Assembly: GCA_002811645.1 (NCBI GenBank)
Contig: PDIP01000035.1
Span: forward strand, 171,352-235,351
DNA from: Corallochytrium limacisporum
Taxonomy: Eukaryota; Opisthokonta
Length of the DNA: 64,000 nucleotides
Reading direction: 5' to 3'
Position numbers and translations under genes: made by a program. Below, one piece after another: positions 9,901 through 20,191 of this stretch (its first letter is position 1; each line of letters starts with the position of its first letter). Below the pieces are notes generated by a model. The model ran no database searches. It worked only from the letters and a program-made list of their open reading frames with translations, and was not told the origin of the DNA.

Positions 9901-11073
9901 GACAACAACCACACAGGTTCCTTGAGATGCAACTGCAAATGTGACTGCCTGGACACTTTCCGGTGAACCACCAGCTTGGGCAATTTGATGTTGACTCGAG
10001 GCCAGTGGCGCGTGCACAATCATACTCTCGGGAGTCATGGTACCTTTAGTGTCAAGGTATTGGAGAGCACCCAACATACTAAGTGAAGCCAGTCCGGTGG
10101 GCCAGCGAGGCCAAAAGCGAAGGAACCTGGCACCCGGCGCAAACTGCACTGGTGCAAGTGCCCGTCCCAAACGCAAATCATACATGCGAATCAACGGATC
10201 TGCATGCTGGCTGTTCACCATCTGGTGGTATTGGCTGTAATGTTGTGTCGCTGCAGCTGCAGCTGCAGCAACTGCAGCAGCTTTAGACCCTGCGGATTGA
10301 CCGCGGAAGGTAACGCCAGACACAGCTAAAGAGTTTCCACGAACGTCAATGTCGTGCAAGATCCCACAGCCCGTCTCAATCACGTGGCGAAGCTCCAATG
10401 TCACTGCATCCCGTACAAACAACTTACCACCTGCTGCTTCAGTGTGCACAACGTGGTGAGCAGCACGCTTGATTTGATAAACACCTTTCTCTGTATCCAT
10501 GTAGCGAAGAACACTGCCACGATAGGCGTCTATGGTGAATATACCACCCATGACCTTTCCAGCACCGCTAGAGTGATCCAGTGGAGTACGATAAGTTAAT
10601 CCAACAATAAAGGATGGGCGGCCGCCATTATCGCACACACTCGTAAATTCACTTGCACTCAGACCACGTCCATCATCATCGTTATTCATGGCAGGCGGTA
10701 AAGGTCCCTTAACCTCGTCACAATTAGCGTTTGTGCCATGGCGTTCCCTCTGCTTGTCAAAGAGCTGATTGCTTGTGATGCGCAGAAGCGTCTTCCCATG
10801 CCGTGCAAATAAGTGAGCCGAAGTAGCCGATATACTCAACACACCCAAATTTGTACACTCTAGACCCCGAATTCTTTCCTTGTGGTGGGCAGGCAGGCTT
10901 GTGTACACAGATCCCAACTCCGGGAAGAGAAAGGACGTGACCCGTCCATTGGGGTATGCGCACCAAACCAATTCTTGGTAGGGATCGCAGACAACATGTG
11001 TTGGATTGATATATGCGCCGAGACTAGGAATTGCCGCATACACCACATCGACTTCTTGCCACTCGAAACTCAT
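6976..11073 (-). CDS. PAN2: PAN2 poly(A)-specific ribonuclease catalytic subunit
   Basis: This 1365-residue protein is the nuclease of the PAN2-PAN3 deadenylase, which trims mRNA poly(A) tails in the cytoplasm. The N-terminal third is a WD40 propeller beginning WQEVDVVYAAIPSLGAYINP. A linker follows (about 480-650) with a His run and Gly/Lys-rich sequence, then the catalytically dead ubiquitin-hydrolase-like domain (ANAYCNSVLQVLYHLPFVG, where the protease Cys position is not conserved) with CxxC pairs. The C-terminal RNase T/DEDD exonuclease contains the acidic set in MAIDAEFVAL (about 1155-1165), GHGLKQDFRTIN, DTVDIFHLP and HDSIEDALTAL. Domain order and catalytic residues are complete. Ala and His runs encoded by GCN/CAY repeats near residues 260-275 and 568-576 are probably length-variable. 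The start is the first ATG. Confidence 0.96.
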   Translation of the reverse strand: MSFEWQEVDVVYAAIPSLGAYINPTHVVCDPYQELVWCAYPNGRVTSFLFPELGSVYTSLPAHHKERIRGLECTNLGVLSISATSAHLFARHGKTLLRITSNQLFDKQRERHGTNANCDEVKGPLPPAMNNDDDGRGLSASEFTSVCDNGGRPSFIVGLTYRTPLDHSSGAGKVMGGIFTIDAYRGSVLRYMDTEKGVYQIKRAAHHVVHTEAAGGKLFVRDAVTLELRHVIETGCGILHDIDVRGNSLAVSGVTFRGQSAGSKAAAVAAAAAAATQHYSQYHQMVNSQHADPLIRMYDLRLGRALAPVQFAPGARFLRFWPRWPTGLASLSMLGALQYLDTKGTMTPESMIVHAPLASSQHQIAQAGGSPESVQAVTFAVASQGTCVVVVDNMGAMHLFSDLPKEQLSLHGGYGEQVLYVDEPRDFVRTMVLPDDDSVSLGCFPLPATVQVPEWSIGNMDASYLINETPHDPDMGHLNNLRDSSPTKQFHGHISGTRYPGPRHHDGQRKFHLTGDMPYQMQRIIQVPIAQIPEELYREAKPIHNVLYAPSKGRNRGQLATFVMPKSGTGSHHHHHHHRSAKHHGHHSVRDGDRAYRDGGAGGHKKRGGTKDGDFDLEHADGANLWKTSRPPPSHRRVEVKFGRIGIDSFDFQSYNATPFASLESNSANAYCNSVLQVLYHLPFVGSSLRSHLCSRQLCLSCEMSFLFHMLSLQTTNKNCQASNFIRTLRTIPQATALGLVSSEDTDKAHTRDNLGRLIQNLNRFLHRQIHTETHTETGGDWNRKDSAATLKKYPENRWLIDDLSEEGGKTEESEPYPNRAIGQDIVRRFQGTNTEIQDICGSCKQVKVRSMETFIIDMHYPPLTTQQHSLIKEGNPIPDAKDPHDVDPTVDGPTFGGLISNSVDKDVKTRAFCENCQKYSLIRQKKHWTRLPHVMNVNLGLDKRSERDYWKAKGRNWVPHRLGMRLNEEGSLETIDLPTLAQDSDNTSATDDPDEAGNQARKDGYTIYHLCSVISYIQDEQWGNTLVAHIRMDATHFERIGADMPVDIMKGHRKWYIFNDFCIRPSSGEEATLFNDAWKTPVIAMFVDERLVAHDRCEIPNLITDDVLLMEEEDAMILDDGRLETSIKDKKNKRERKVERAYTPLVKEELPDEHSIMAIDAEFVALKHEERIIRSDGTKSTVKPIHMGLARVSVVRGQGDTKYEPCIDDYIQTNEEVVDYLTDYSGIEPGDLDPKRSTKNLCSLKWTYLKLRRLIDRGVKLVGHGLKQDFRTINILVPADQIIDTVDIFHLPHQRKIRLRFLAWFLLEEEIQSETHDSIEDALTALKVYERYLQLKEEGTFNQTLQEIYEEGRRLNWTPPHWES

Positions 11074-11528
11074 CTTTTCGAGTTTTGCAATATCACTTTT
11101 TATCCTACTTCGTGCATATTGATCGAATTCTAAAGAATTTGCCTGAAGATGGAAAATATTCTCGCAGGATCAGCTAGAATATTAGTGATGGCAGTGACTG
11201 TATGTTCAATTGAAATAGTCGAGAACATAGACCACATTCAGTCCAAGGCGGACGGTCGCCAGCTCATTTGGACGCGCTCTGCGGCTCTAGCGGCGAGCGA
11301 CCCAACGGACTATCCCATTTTCATTGGTGAGCCTCCTTCGCGCGGCTGACCTCTTGCAGGGGATGGTGTAGTGGGAGGGGGCGGAAAGGCCGACAAAGAT
11401 GATCAATTTTGGTCGGGAGTCATTGTACACACATTCCTTAGTACTATCAATACAGCTATATAATTTATAACTTTGGCTTCTTGGATCGCAATGGTCAAAT
11501 ATAAGCGAGGTGCTGTGTGGGTAACACT
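11074..11528. other. Intergenic, PAN2 promoter / V-ATPase a 3' region
   Basis: The two flanking genes are both on the minus strand. AT-rich motifs near 11456-11472 lie close to the V-ATPase stop and may belong to its 3' processing region. No gene, RNA or repeat is recognisable. Confidence 0.5.
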
Positions 11529-13997
11529 TTAAGACTTCTCTTCGCGATTCTTGATGATCTCACGGAAACTGAATGGCTCGAAGGCGTATCCATCACCATC
11601 ATAGAACTTACTCTGGAATTCGACCCAGTGAAGACGCAGAGCGTGCAAGAAGGCAGACAATCCTTCCATGAGAAGCAGAACTGCGACGGTCAACACAGCC
11701 CAGGCGCCGAAGCACATAACCAGGCCGATGGCTCCGATCGGACCGGACATGCCGAGACCAATCTTCATAACCATGTTCCACAATACTTCAGACAGCTGTG
11801 CATGGGCCAGAGACAAGGCCCATAGACGTAAATAAGATGCTGTGTTTGACAGACAACCGAGAGTAAACTCAATTGTGTGAATGCCCTGGTGGACCCAGAT
11901 CTCACTCATTTCTTCCTCCTCCTCTTCTTCCTCGTGGTGATCGTTCTCGGACAAGAGGGCCTGTTCGTCGGAACCAGAGTCGCGACGTATTAGATCGGAA
12001 CCACCGACGGAGCGTTTCTTCCGACGCTGGAATTGAATGTATAGGGGCTTGCCCAACAATAGGACAGGGATAGCAAGGATGGCGATGACGACAAGGGCGC
12101 TCTGGATAGTGGCCTGGCCAGCGTACAAGGCTTGGTCTGGTTCTACAGTGCCGAAGTTCAGGAACATGTTGATGAGGGTCTGCAACAAAGACGGGGCCTC
12201 CACGGTCACCCCATCAACAACAATAGGGAAGTCAGTGAACCATTTGTAGAAAATGATGAAGATGAGATATCCAAAGATAAACTCAAGGAAAATAACCTCC
12301 GGAAGGAACTGCAGGAGAAGATACATAGGCTTCTTAAAGTGCAGATGATTGAACACACTCAAGCAGACACCGAAGCTCATGTGAATCACACCTAAGATGA
12401 CTGAGGATTTCATCTTGTAAGAATTCAAGAACGTAATCTTGTTCTGGGCCAATTGCCAGTAGGGGTCGACACCAATCAAGTAGGGGGTTCCCGAGAAGTC
12501 ACGGTCTGGGTCAAACTGAATACTGGCGGAGGCTTCAGGAGTTGCAGCAAGAGCGGTTTCGAGATTCCAGGAGCTACCGAAGATGTTCAACGACTTGGAG
12601 AAAATGTCATTGTAGACGAAACCAGTGTACATGGAGAAGAGACCCATCATGGCGATGATATAGCGACCCTGGTACATTGTGTCCCAGATCTCACCTCCGT
12701 TATAGCCAGCCAACTCCTTTTCCTTTACAATGACAGTGGCTGCGGCCAAAAACATAAGGAAACCGTGACCCATGTCACCGAACATGACGGCAAACAAGAA
12801 CGGGAAAGTGATCACGGTGTACAGACCAGGATTGACCTCTCCGTAAGTTGCGATACCATAGGCATCCACAATGGATTGGAATCCAGTCGTGAACCTGTTG
12901 GTTCGGTGGAAGGTAGGGGGCTTCTTGTGGGTGCTCACGCGATTCAAGATGGAAGGCACACCAGACTCAGAAGCTTCAGAAGCGCGGCGCAGAGCCAGCT
13001 GGACATCTTGCAGGTTTGCCACAGGGCACCAACCCTCGGCGACCAGAGCCTTTCGAGAGTAATCGAAGTTGAACATGTTCATCGTGTGGTAGATGGACTT
13101 GATCTTGACGGTCTTGATCAGCCAAATATCCAATTGCAGAGCAATATTGCTCAGAACTCGGTTCTTATGGTCGCGTGTTCGGGCAAGAACACTGTCCAAG
13201 TCACTCACACGCATAGCGACCTGAGAGCGCAGATCGGCACGCTCGGCGCGTTTCTCAGGGCAAGGGTACAAGGAGGCACTGAAACCCTCGCAGATTTTGC
13301 GCACCTTGCGCTCCAGGGCCTGGCCCTGAAAGAAGATAATGAAGACGTTCTTCTGCTGCATCTCACCTGTGGAAGGGTTCGGAAGCAGATCTTCGATTTC
13401 AGCCTGACGCAAGAAGACGTTACCACGGCACGCACGCCACAGGACACGCTCAAAGGCAACCATGCGCTCGCGCTCCAAAACACCGGTTACAAAGCCCAGA
13501 CGACGGCTAGGGGCACCACCCAATGCCGTCTCCTCGTCGCCCGCATACTCAAAGTTATAAGCCTGAGCTTCCTCAAAAAACTCAGAGGTCTTGTTGAGAA
13601 TATGGGTCAGCTCCGTCAACTCCAAGAAGTTCTTCTCAAGAGTCTCCTCGTTGTTATTGATTCCTTGCACTTCCTGCTCAAGCTCTTGGATCTTGACCTC
13701 CAGCTCATCCAGCTCACGGGCATGAGGATGGGAAGCTTCACTCTCAATAGCAGCCCCGGTGACAGAGAGATCAGCCTTCTCTACCTGATTTTTTAGGTAC
13801 CGCAGCTTGCGGTTAACTTCCTCGCACCTGCGGACCTCGTTAACAAAGTTCCGTTCGAAGCTATTCACAGTCTCGTTCAAATCCCGAAACTGTACATATC
13901 CCAATTCACCCAGCTCATAAACTGTTTCATACGCAGCCTCACTCTGAATAAACATCTGAGTGAGGCACATTTCCTCACTGCGGAAGAGACTACTCAT
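11529..13997 (-). CDS. ATP6V0A: V-type ATPase V0 subunit a
   Basis: This 822-residue protein is subunit a (VPH1/ATP6V0A) of the vacuolar proton pump, which provides the two half-channels for protons and the cytosolic docking arm for V1. The N-terminus LFRSEEMCLTQMFIQSEAAY is diagnostic. A cytosolic coiled-coil arm (about 50-380) precedes the membrane domain with FPFLFAVMFGDMGHGFLMF and six to eight helices. The essential proton-path arginine is in SYLRLWALSLAHAQLSEVLW (about 715-735). A Glu run (EEEEEEEE) sits in the cytosolic loop before that helix. The C-terminus HWVEFQSKFYDGDGYAFEPF is typical. Length and all landmarks are normal. Codon choice strongly avoids TTA, CTA and TCA, which leaves a long spurious antisense open frame (12453-13796). 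Confidence 0.97.
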   Translation of the reverse strand: MSSLFRSEEMCLTQMFIQSEAAYETVYELGELGYVQFRDLNETVNSFERNFVNEVRRCEEVNRKLRYLKNQVEKADLSVTGAAIESEASHPHARELDELEVKIQELEQEVQGINNNEETLEKNFLELTELTHILNKTSEFFEEAQAYNFEYAGDEETALGGAPSRRLGFVTGVLERERMVAFERVLWRACRGNVFLRQAEIEDLLPNPSTGEMQQKNVFIIFFQGQALERKVRKICEGFSASLYPCPEKRAERADLRSQVAMRVSDLDSVLARTRDHKNRVLSNIALQLDIWLIKTVKIKSIYHTMNMFNFDYSRKALVAEGWCPVANLQDVQLALRRASEASESGVPSILNRVSTHKKPPTFHRTNRFTTGFQSIVDAYGIATYGEVNPGLYTVITFPFLFAVMFGDMGHGFLMFLAAATVIVKEKELAGYNGGEIWDTMYQGRYIIAMMGLFSMYTGFVYNDIFSKSLNIFGSSWNLETALAATPEASASIQFDPDRDFSGTPYLIGVDPYWQLAQNKITFLNSYKMKSSVILGVIHMSFGVCLSVFNHLHFKKPMYLLLQFLPEVIFLEFIFGYLIFIIFYKWFTDFPIVVDGVTVEAPSLLQTLINMFLNFGTVEPDQALYAGQATIQSALVVIAILAIPVLLLGKPLYIQFQRRKKRSVGGSDLIRRDSGSDEQALLSENDHHEEEEEEEEMSEIWVHQGIHTIEFTLGCLSNTASYLRLWALSLAHAQLSEVLWNMVMKIGLGMSGPIGAIGLVMCFGAWAVLTVAVLLLMEGLSAFLHALRLHWVEFQSKFYDGDGYAFEPFSFREIIKNREEKS

Positions 13998-16900
13998 GGT
14001 TGGGAATTCGCATTAAGTCCGAAATCCTAACAACCTAGTTCCCTCCGATGAGTTTGATGCTTCTCATGTTTGTAAATTTTTTCGCATGTGTGGAGAAAAA
14101 TTGTCATTTCTTTATGTACCAGTACCAGAGATCTTAGAGCAGAGTCCACTGCCATCAATTAGACGTTTTGAAGAATACCTGAAGTAATCCACAGCATTGC
14201 CATTCGCTCACCATCGAGAGTAGCCAAAATCCTGGGGATCTATGCGGACGGATGAACCGGTTACGCCAGAGAGCCCTAGAGGCCTGCAAGGTTCTCCAAT
14301 GAGATTGGGTCGGCACTTTCAATATGGGGGGCTCTCCACTTGGCAAATGCTTCCTATTCAAAACAAAGACACAATGCCCGGTTCATTATCTGGTTTCCGA
14401 AGGGATACAAGCAAGCAAGCACTTCCCACGAACTTTTGAGCTACAGACTGTGCTAAGCTTCCTATACAACTCTATGCAGGGGTGAGCCAAACAAAACAGA
14501 GCACGAGCCGGCAGCTCCCCGGGCCAGTGCTCCCTGGTTGTGTGTTTGCGCTCATAGAAAAGCCAGTATCCAACTCGTCAGTCAACAGCAGGACTTAAAC
14601 AACAACCACGTAATGGTTAAGGACTCGCCAAAGGAGACTAACTCCGAGGAGAAGGGTTATGGAGGCGACCCAATGGTCAATGAGATTATGTGGCAGGGTG
14701 AATAGCCGGGCCCAAATCCGTCCACAATTCTTTGTTTGCCCCTCCGGTGCCTCATCTATATATTCAGTACTTTCACTATCCTGGTTGACGTTGGACCGAG
14801 CACCACCCTCATTTCGTGTCACCACTTGCTGGTTGACTCACACAAAGACTGATCCCCTAAAACCCCTTAAATTACTATTTCATTCAATTTCGTTTGAAGC
14901 ATCAATATGATACTCTCTGGGCCGACTCGACCCAACCTCGACTGTATCGAGCTGGTCACCGAAACAGAGTCGATCATCCCCGTCCCTGCGAGTACAGAGC
15001 AAGATGATCACCCATTCTTTACAGTCGTGGCAGGGCCAGCGCTCATACATCAGGCAATTTTGGCCAAGCCTGATGCGGGCGATTGCGCATCGACCGGAAT
15101 CTAGAGGATCGACTTGGCCTCTGTCGAATTAGGTACCATGTCGTGGGCCCCATGTTCTCGAGATTCCATGGATAGGGCAAGAGACGTCACTATCCATAGT
15201 CCTCGTACGATGTCAGGTAGGAATTTACAACTCTGAGGAAATGGCAACTGTACTCGATGGGGTTTTAATGCTCCGGGAAGCATCAGCAATGAGGATTGGG
15301 TCATTCGCAGAGGTCTATGCATTCCCATTTGGCAGATAGAGCACCATGTGGGGATGACAGAGAGCATTCTCAGCCCAGCTGCATGCCGCGCTGGACTTCT
15401 GCCTTGGCCTGTGTGTCGTCATGTTGCCAATCCCCTTGCCATCCCCAAGGCGCCATGCGTGGCAAAGTCTTTCTCCTATTGCACCTCCCCCACTTGCGAA
15501 CAGATTTGCGGAACGGGGTGCGTAAACAAAGCTCTCCCATTTGCACCCTCACAAACCATCACCTTTTGTGGATTTTGTGCTTTCCAGTGTCAGTGAGTGG
15601 CAGTAGCGAATGGATTGGTTTCCAAGGCCACTGTATCTTTCCCAATGAAGTGGCAGAGCCTATCTGCAGATTCTGCCATTGCGTTGCAACAAATGAACGG
15701 CTGTCTGTTTTAGAAGTCTTTGACGTGGAAGAGGACAGAATCCGCAGGGCCGCAGGAGTCCGTATCCCGCCCTTTCCGCGCCACCCTGTGGCGAGGCTTG
15801 CCAACACAGGGGAGGGGCAGAAAGTCATAATTGCCACGAAGCTTGTAACCATTGAGTATGATCCAAATACTAGTATCTCTTGCTGGGGACTCGGCCCCGT
15901 GCAAGTGTGTTATAGGTGCTGCATTACATTGGCGAGAGCATGCTATACCCCACAAATAAAACAATAGGTACATCCGTTGAGATGATGGCTCGCTCACTGT
16001 GGGTCAATCCAATTTCTTCCACCAGGTGATTAGTGTTACAGTACATATGTCCGACTTGCAGTAGCCATTCGCAATATGAAAGTCTTCCTCACCATCCAGC
16101 TGCATAAATCTGTTCTTTCATCTTGTAAATTGTCCGTACTCAATCTTGCCAAGGTGTTATTGCAAGTATCAGCTCCTGCGCCTTCACTTCTCTTGAGCGG
16201 CTCAAAAGACACCGAGGATTGGCACACATTGGGATTGCCTTGTGGTGAGCAGTCAAACCACGACAAGGGCAACTCAGGAACAGCACGAATCACGCCAGTC
16301 GGAACTCGTGCAGCTCTCCCCACCCCCTCCTTTGACAGATTGTCAGTGAAAATTTTCGCTGGTTCGTTCGCACATACCCCACCCTACTTTCCCGTGTCTC
16401 TTTGTCTTGAAAACTGAAAAAAAAAGACTGGGAAATAAAAGTTCCCGTTCCGCAGCCAGATATGTCTCACTATACTTCGCCGTGCCCTTGGTGAGGTAGC
16501 CGGCCAGACCAGTGCTAGTTGCTGACGGTCCCAGGCGAGACAGGCCAATGCCAATATTCCTGTTATCAGCAAGCCAGTGCTCAGTAACGATTGAGTCAGA
16601 TCTGCAGAGTCGGGACTTGAGTAGTGAAAGTACCAAATTGAACCTTCCTTCCGTGGGGGCGCGAGACCAGTGCTCACTTCGCAAAAGTATATCAATGGGG
16701 AGGGTCCGCAACGTGCACCCCGATCTGGGGACGGCTGAAGATGAGCATACATCTGTAGGTATTGGGAAGAGTAGGCTGCTCGTTCATTCCACTCCTCATG
16801 ACATACTCGCGTCACCCCTTTCCCTGGATGTTTGGCTTATTCGTGAACCACTCCACACCCTTTTGCGGCATACGAGGCCCTTGTTTGCACCCAAAGGCAC

Positions 16901-18730
16901 TTAGCGGGATCTCCTCACAGGGGCTGCGGTCGGAGACGTAGAATCTTCGAACCCTCCAAGGCGCGTCTTCGCTGCAACTCATTGGAGTGTGGGCCTACAT
17001 AATCAGCAAACAACGAAGCAGCAACAATCTCTCTGTGTGTCATACACGAGCATTGAGGGAGAGGCCGGAGATGAGGTGAGAGGAAATAGATAAGAGATCA
17101 ACTTGGGGAATTTGTCTCCCACCTTCGACGTAGTCCCTGGGTGCCTGCCAGCAGCAGTTTACTATCCTGAGACGCATTAAAACACCACATTGTCCCATGC
17201 TTTAATGTTCCAAGCTTTTTGTTGGGAGCCGTCGAAAATACATTCACGAGTAGTGAGTTTAAAACAGAGGACAATGTGTCATGCCCTCACTGTCTATGCT
17301 GTCATGTAAGGTCTACGGTTACACCAGAATGTCAACAGAAAAGCTTTAACCTCAACCGTTCCAACTTCACCGCCCGCCGAGAAGTTCTCTGCACATGACA
17401 GATCACAAACTTCTTGCCGGTGACAAGCGCTTTCGGATATCAATTGAGGTGTATTGAAGGTGGAGAATTTTTTGGAGTGCTTCGCGAAAAGCCTGACACG
17501 GTGCAACTAAGCTTCCTTTTGAGGGAAGAGTCCTCCAGGAATCGATGAGTCGTTTGCTTAAGTAGCCCATAGTGAAACACCTGGATGGAAAGGTAACCAG
17601 TTTTCAACATGGTATACGCAGACCAGTAAAACTTCTAGCGCTCTCCTATCTAGGGTTCGCTGATGACAAACCCGGGGCCCACAGGTTGCTCAACAGCGAC
17701 AGGCCAATTCAGTGCCGAAGGGTTTTGAAAACCTGCTCCTACCTGTGGATAACAGAATGCGAATTTAAATTTCCCCAGGCTGTCAGGAAACGTCAATTGT
17801 TCATTTGCTACCGCGCTGAGGTTCGTCTCACGGCAATTTGCCGATCCGGGCTTCCGCCCCGTACCATAACAACACTGGTCACGAACTATTTGCAGACTTT
17901 GAAATCCATTTGCAAGATTTGTAAATAGGTGAGCCGCCAAGAAAACTTGACTGCTAGGACAAGGGGGAGGGGGTAGTATCGGATGGGAGGGCCACTTTCA
18001 TTGGGGGTGGTCCACACAGGTGGACTGCCTCTCCGATGGTACCGTTTTCATCCTTCCCCCTTCGCGGTTTTCTCCACCCTCGTATTAAATCCCCTCCTGC
18101 CCTTCTCCGCTCGGCGAATGAATGAAGGACCGAAGCAATAATGACTTTGGACAAGTATTAAACTGTTCATTCTTTAGGTATAGTACGGTTGAAGGAAGGA
18201 AACGGTGTATCGGGATTGCACCTATTTCACGCTGTAATTGTCAATGGATGTGGAAGCGTTCTCTGGGCGGAGACGTTTTTTGAAAGCGAGCTGGGGTGCA
18301 ATTCACCCTTGTCGAAACTAGACCCTCCCCCACATCCTGGGATGAGCAGACAAAAGTTTGGACCCGCAGGTCCACGAGAACATTGGATACTGAATGTACT
18401 GTGGAGAATAACGCGAACGGAGGGGAAAAACCGGACACGGATAGCCTGGGCCAACTTTCCGCTCTTTGCGAACACCTTTTGTGTAAAGAACGCCTGTGCT
18501 CTGGGGTGTTACTTTTCCCGACCATGAAACATCGTCTCAGAAATTGTCGATATAACCTTAGATAAAAGTGCACCGCTTTCGACCATTGGTGAATAGTCGG
18601 CACAGGTACGAAAGACCCCTCTTGTTGAATATGTACATGAGGAATCGTTTGGTATCAGCCCAAATAATGGCAAAAAGCGACAAGGACTGGCAATAGATTG
18701 ATCGAAATAAAGCCGACAGGCGATGTAGTT
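13998..18730. other. Long divergent intergenic interval, V-ATPase a / TALE homeobox
   Basis: No supported gene is found in about 4.7 kb, one of the longest gaps in an otherwise compact region. The longest open frame (15296-15967 +, first ATG 15317, 216 codons) is Cys/His/Arg-rich, overlaps other open frames, lacks homology and is not called. Other frames (14659-14910, 14907-15104, 17572-17928) are of chance length. No tRNA or snRNA signature was seen. The interval may hold promoter and distal regulatory DNA for the TALE gene. Confidence 0.5.
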
Positions 18731-19963
18731 ATGAACAGAGACGCCCGAGAAGCGACAGGCGGGGTCGTTGAGGAGGACAAGTCCTCCGAGGACAAGTCCT
18801 CTGACACCAAGAATCTTGCGAGCAGAGAACCTAGTAAGTCGGCAGACAGTGGCGGCAAGACCATTGACAGTGGCGGCGAAGAGAACTCTTCGACAGATAA
18901 CAGTCCTGGATCTCCTAAATCACGAGATGTATCAACTGAATCATCAAGAAGTGCGATCAAGAAGCGTAAGAGAGATGCAGTAGACTCTGACAACAGCAGC
19001 AGTTATAAGGACTACACAACGGTCGCTTCGACAAGCGATTCGAATGGACAGGGTACAGAGGGCAACAAGACCACGGCCTCAAGTTTAACGAATATTCAAG
19101 AGACTGACAAGGCTACTGACCCTGTTGAAAGCGACGATGGACCGCAGCGTAAACCGCGGAAGAAACACCGTGTCAATTATCGCAAGTCGGCTGTTGCCTT
19201 GCTGAAGAGCTGGCTTTTTAATCACATGGAGCATCCTTACCCAACGGACGAGGAGAAACTTCAACTGGCTGAACAAACAAACCTTACTGTGTACCAAATT
19301 GGTGACTGGTTCATCAATGCTCGCCGGCGCATTCTGAAACCCATGCTGGCTCAAATGAAGTCCGCGGAGAGGAACCCGAAGGTTTCCTTTGAGGGTGGTG
19401 ACGCAATGGGCCAACAGATGCGATATCTGGTGAACAGGCCTGACCTGCAACAGCCGCAGGATTACACCCCAGCCATACCCCAAGGAATTCCTGTTATTGG
19501 GCAAAACATGGTGGGAGTGAACCAGGTTCCACAGTATCCCCCACAAACCTACATTCAGCAACCCGTTCCTGGGTATATCCACCCACAATTCATGTTCGTG
19601 CAAGGTAGGCAAGTCCATGTGGCAGCGTTCCCTCCCAACAACAACATGGTGAGCCAACCACAAATAGTGCAACAGATGCCTGTACCCCAGCCAACTGTCA
19701 TTGGAATGCATGTGCCACCGAACAACATGCCGCAAAACCATCAACCTGTCCATATCCAACAGGGTCAGAGCCCGGGGATCCAGCCAATGCAGCCTGTCCC
19801 TGTGCCCATTCCCAACGACCAGTACACACCGGACTACACAGCAATGCCACCACAGCAACCTTACGTGCAGATACCCATGCAAGGGTATCCAACAAATCCA
19901 TCGCAACTTAGCGCAAACTTCCAACAAGCAAATGTGGAATCAAATGATCGATTCCGTTCATAG
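18731..19963 (+). CDS. TALE-class homeodomain transcription factor (PKNOX/MEIS-like)
   Basis: This 410-residue nuclear protein has one atypical homeodomain at about 141-205. The three-residue loop extension (HMEHPYPTDEEK) and helix 3 GDWFINARRRILKPM, with Ile at homeodomain position 50, mark the TALE superclass. The RRRILKPM tail is closest to PKNOX/MEIS rather than IRX or TGIF. No MEINOX/PBC partner domain is visible upstream: residues 1-135 are Ser/Asp/Lys-rich with a basic KKRKRD segment (likely nuclear signal) and a 15-bp tandem duplication (EDKSS twice, 18773-18802). Residues after 205 are Gln/Pro/Asn-rich, like an activation domain. The open frame extends to a TTG at 18698, but the first ATG is 18731. 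It converges on GRB2 with a 228-bp gap. DNA binding to a TGACAG-like core is inferred from family knowledge. Confidence 0.9.
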   Translation: MNRDAREATGGVVEEDKSSEDKSSDTKNLASREPSKSADSGGKTIDSGGEENSSTDNSPGSPKSRDVSTESSRSAIKKRKRDAVDSDNSSSYKDYTTVASTSDSNGQGTEGNKTTASSLTNIQETDKATDPVESDDGPQRKPRKKHRVNYRKSAVALLKSWLFNHMEHPYPTDEEKLQLAEQTNLTVYQIGDWFINARRRILKPMLAQMKSAERNPKVSFEGGDAMGQQMRYLVNRPDLQQPQDYTPAIPQGIPVIGQNMVGVNQVPQYPPQTYIQQPVPGYIHPQFMFVQGRQVHVAAFPPNNNMVSQPQIVQQMPVPQPTVIGMHVPPNNMPQNHQPVHIQQGQSPGIQPMQPVPVPIPNDQYTPDYTAMPPQQPYVQIPMQGYPTNPSQLSANFQQANVESNDRFRS

Positions 19964-20191
19964 TGGCCATCCACTTGGTCTTCCATCTTTGCTCACCTGT
20001 CTCACAGTGGACAGTCCCAAGATTATTGGAATAGTGATCTGACTTGGGCAGAAGCCCGAAAATAGCATAACATGATAATCTACATACATCCGTACTCAGT
20101 ACTATGAACAATGTGTCCCGTTTCTGCTACCAGTTGGAGAATCTGTTAGTGGGAATGTACTACATGTATTCACGGAAATGTTGGTTATAGT

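Noticed and set aside
12453-13796. 447-codon plus-strand open frame opposite the V-ATPase a gene
   Set aside because: It is antisense to a certain gene and open because that gene's codon bias avoids TTA, CTA and TCA. It has no similarity of its own. The same effect is seen opposite aldolase (55058-55537).
15296-15967. 223-codon frame in the TALE upstream interval
   Set aside because: It starts at TTG (first ATG 15317), has Cys/His/Arg-rich composition, overlaps open frames on both strands and resembles no family. Its length is borderline for chance in 64 kb.
16940-16970. Reverse-strand GGTTCGAA resembling a tRNA B box
   Set aside because: The flanking bases cannot form a T stem, and no A box or cloverleaf fits. 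No tRNA gene was found in the window.
13998-18730. TGACAG/CTGTCA hexamers as TALE autoregulatory sites
   Set aside because: Only about five copies were noticed against two to three expected by chance, with no clustering.
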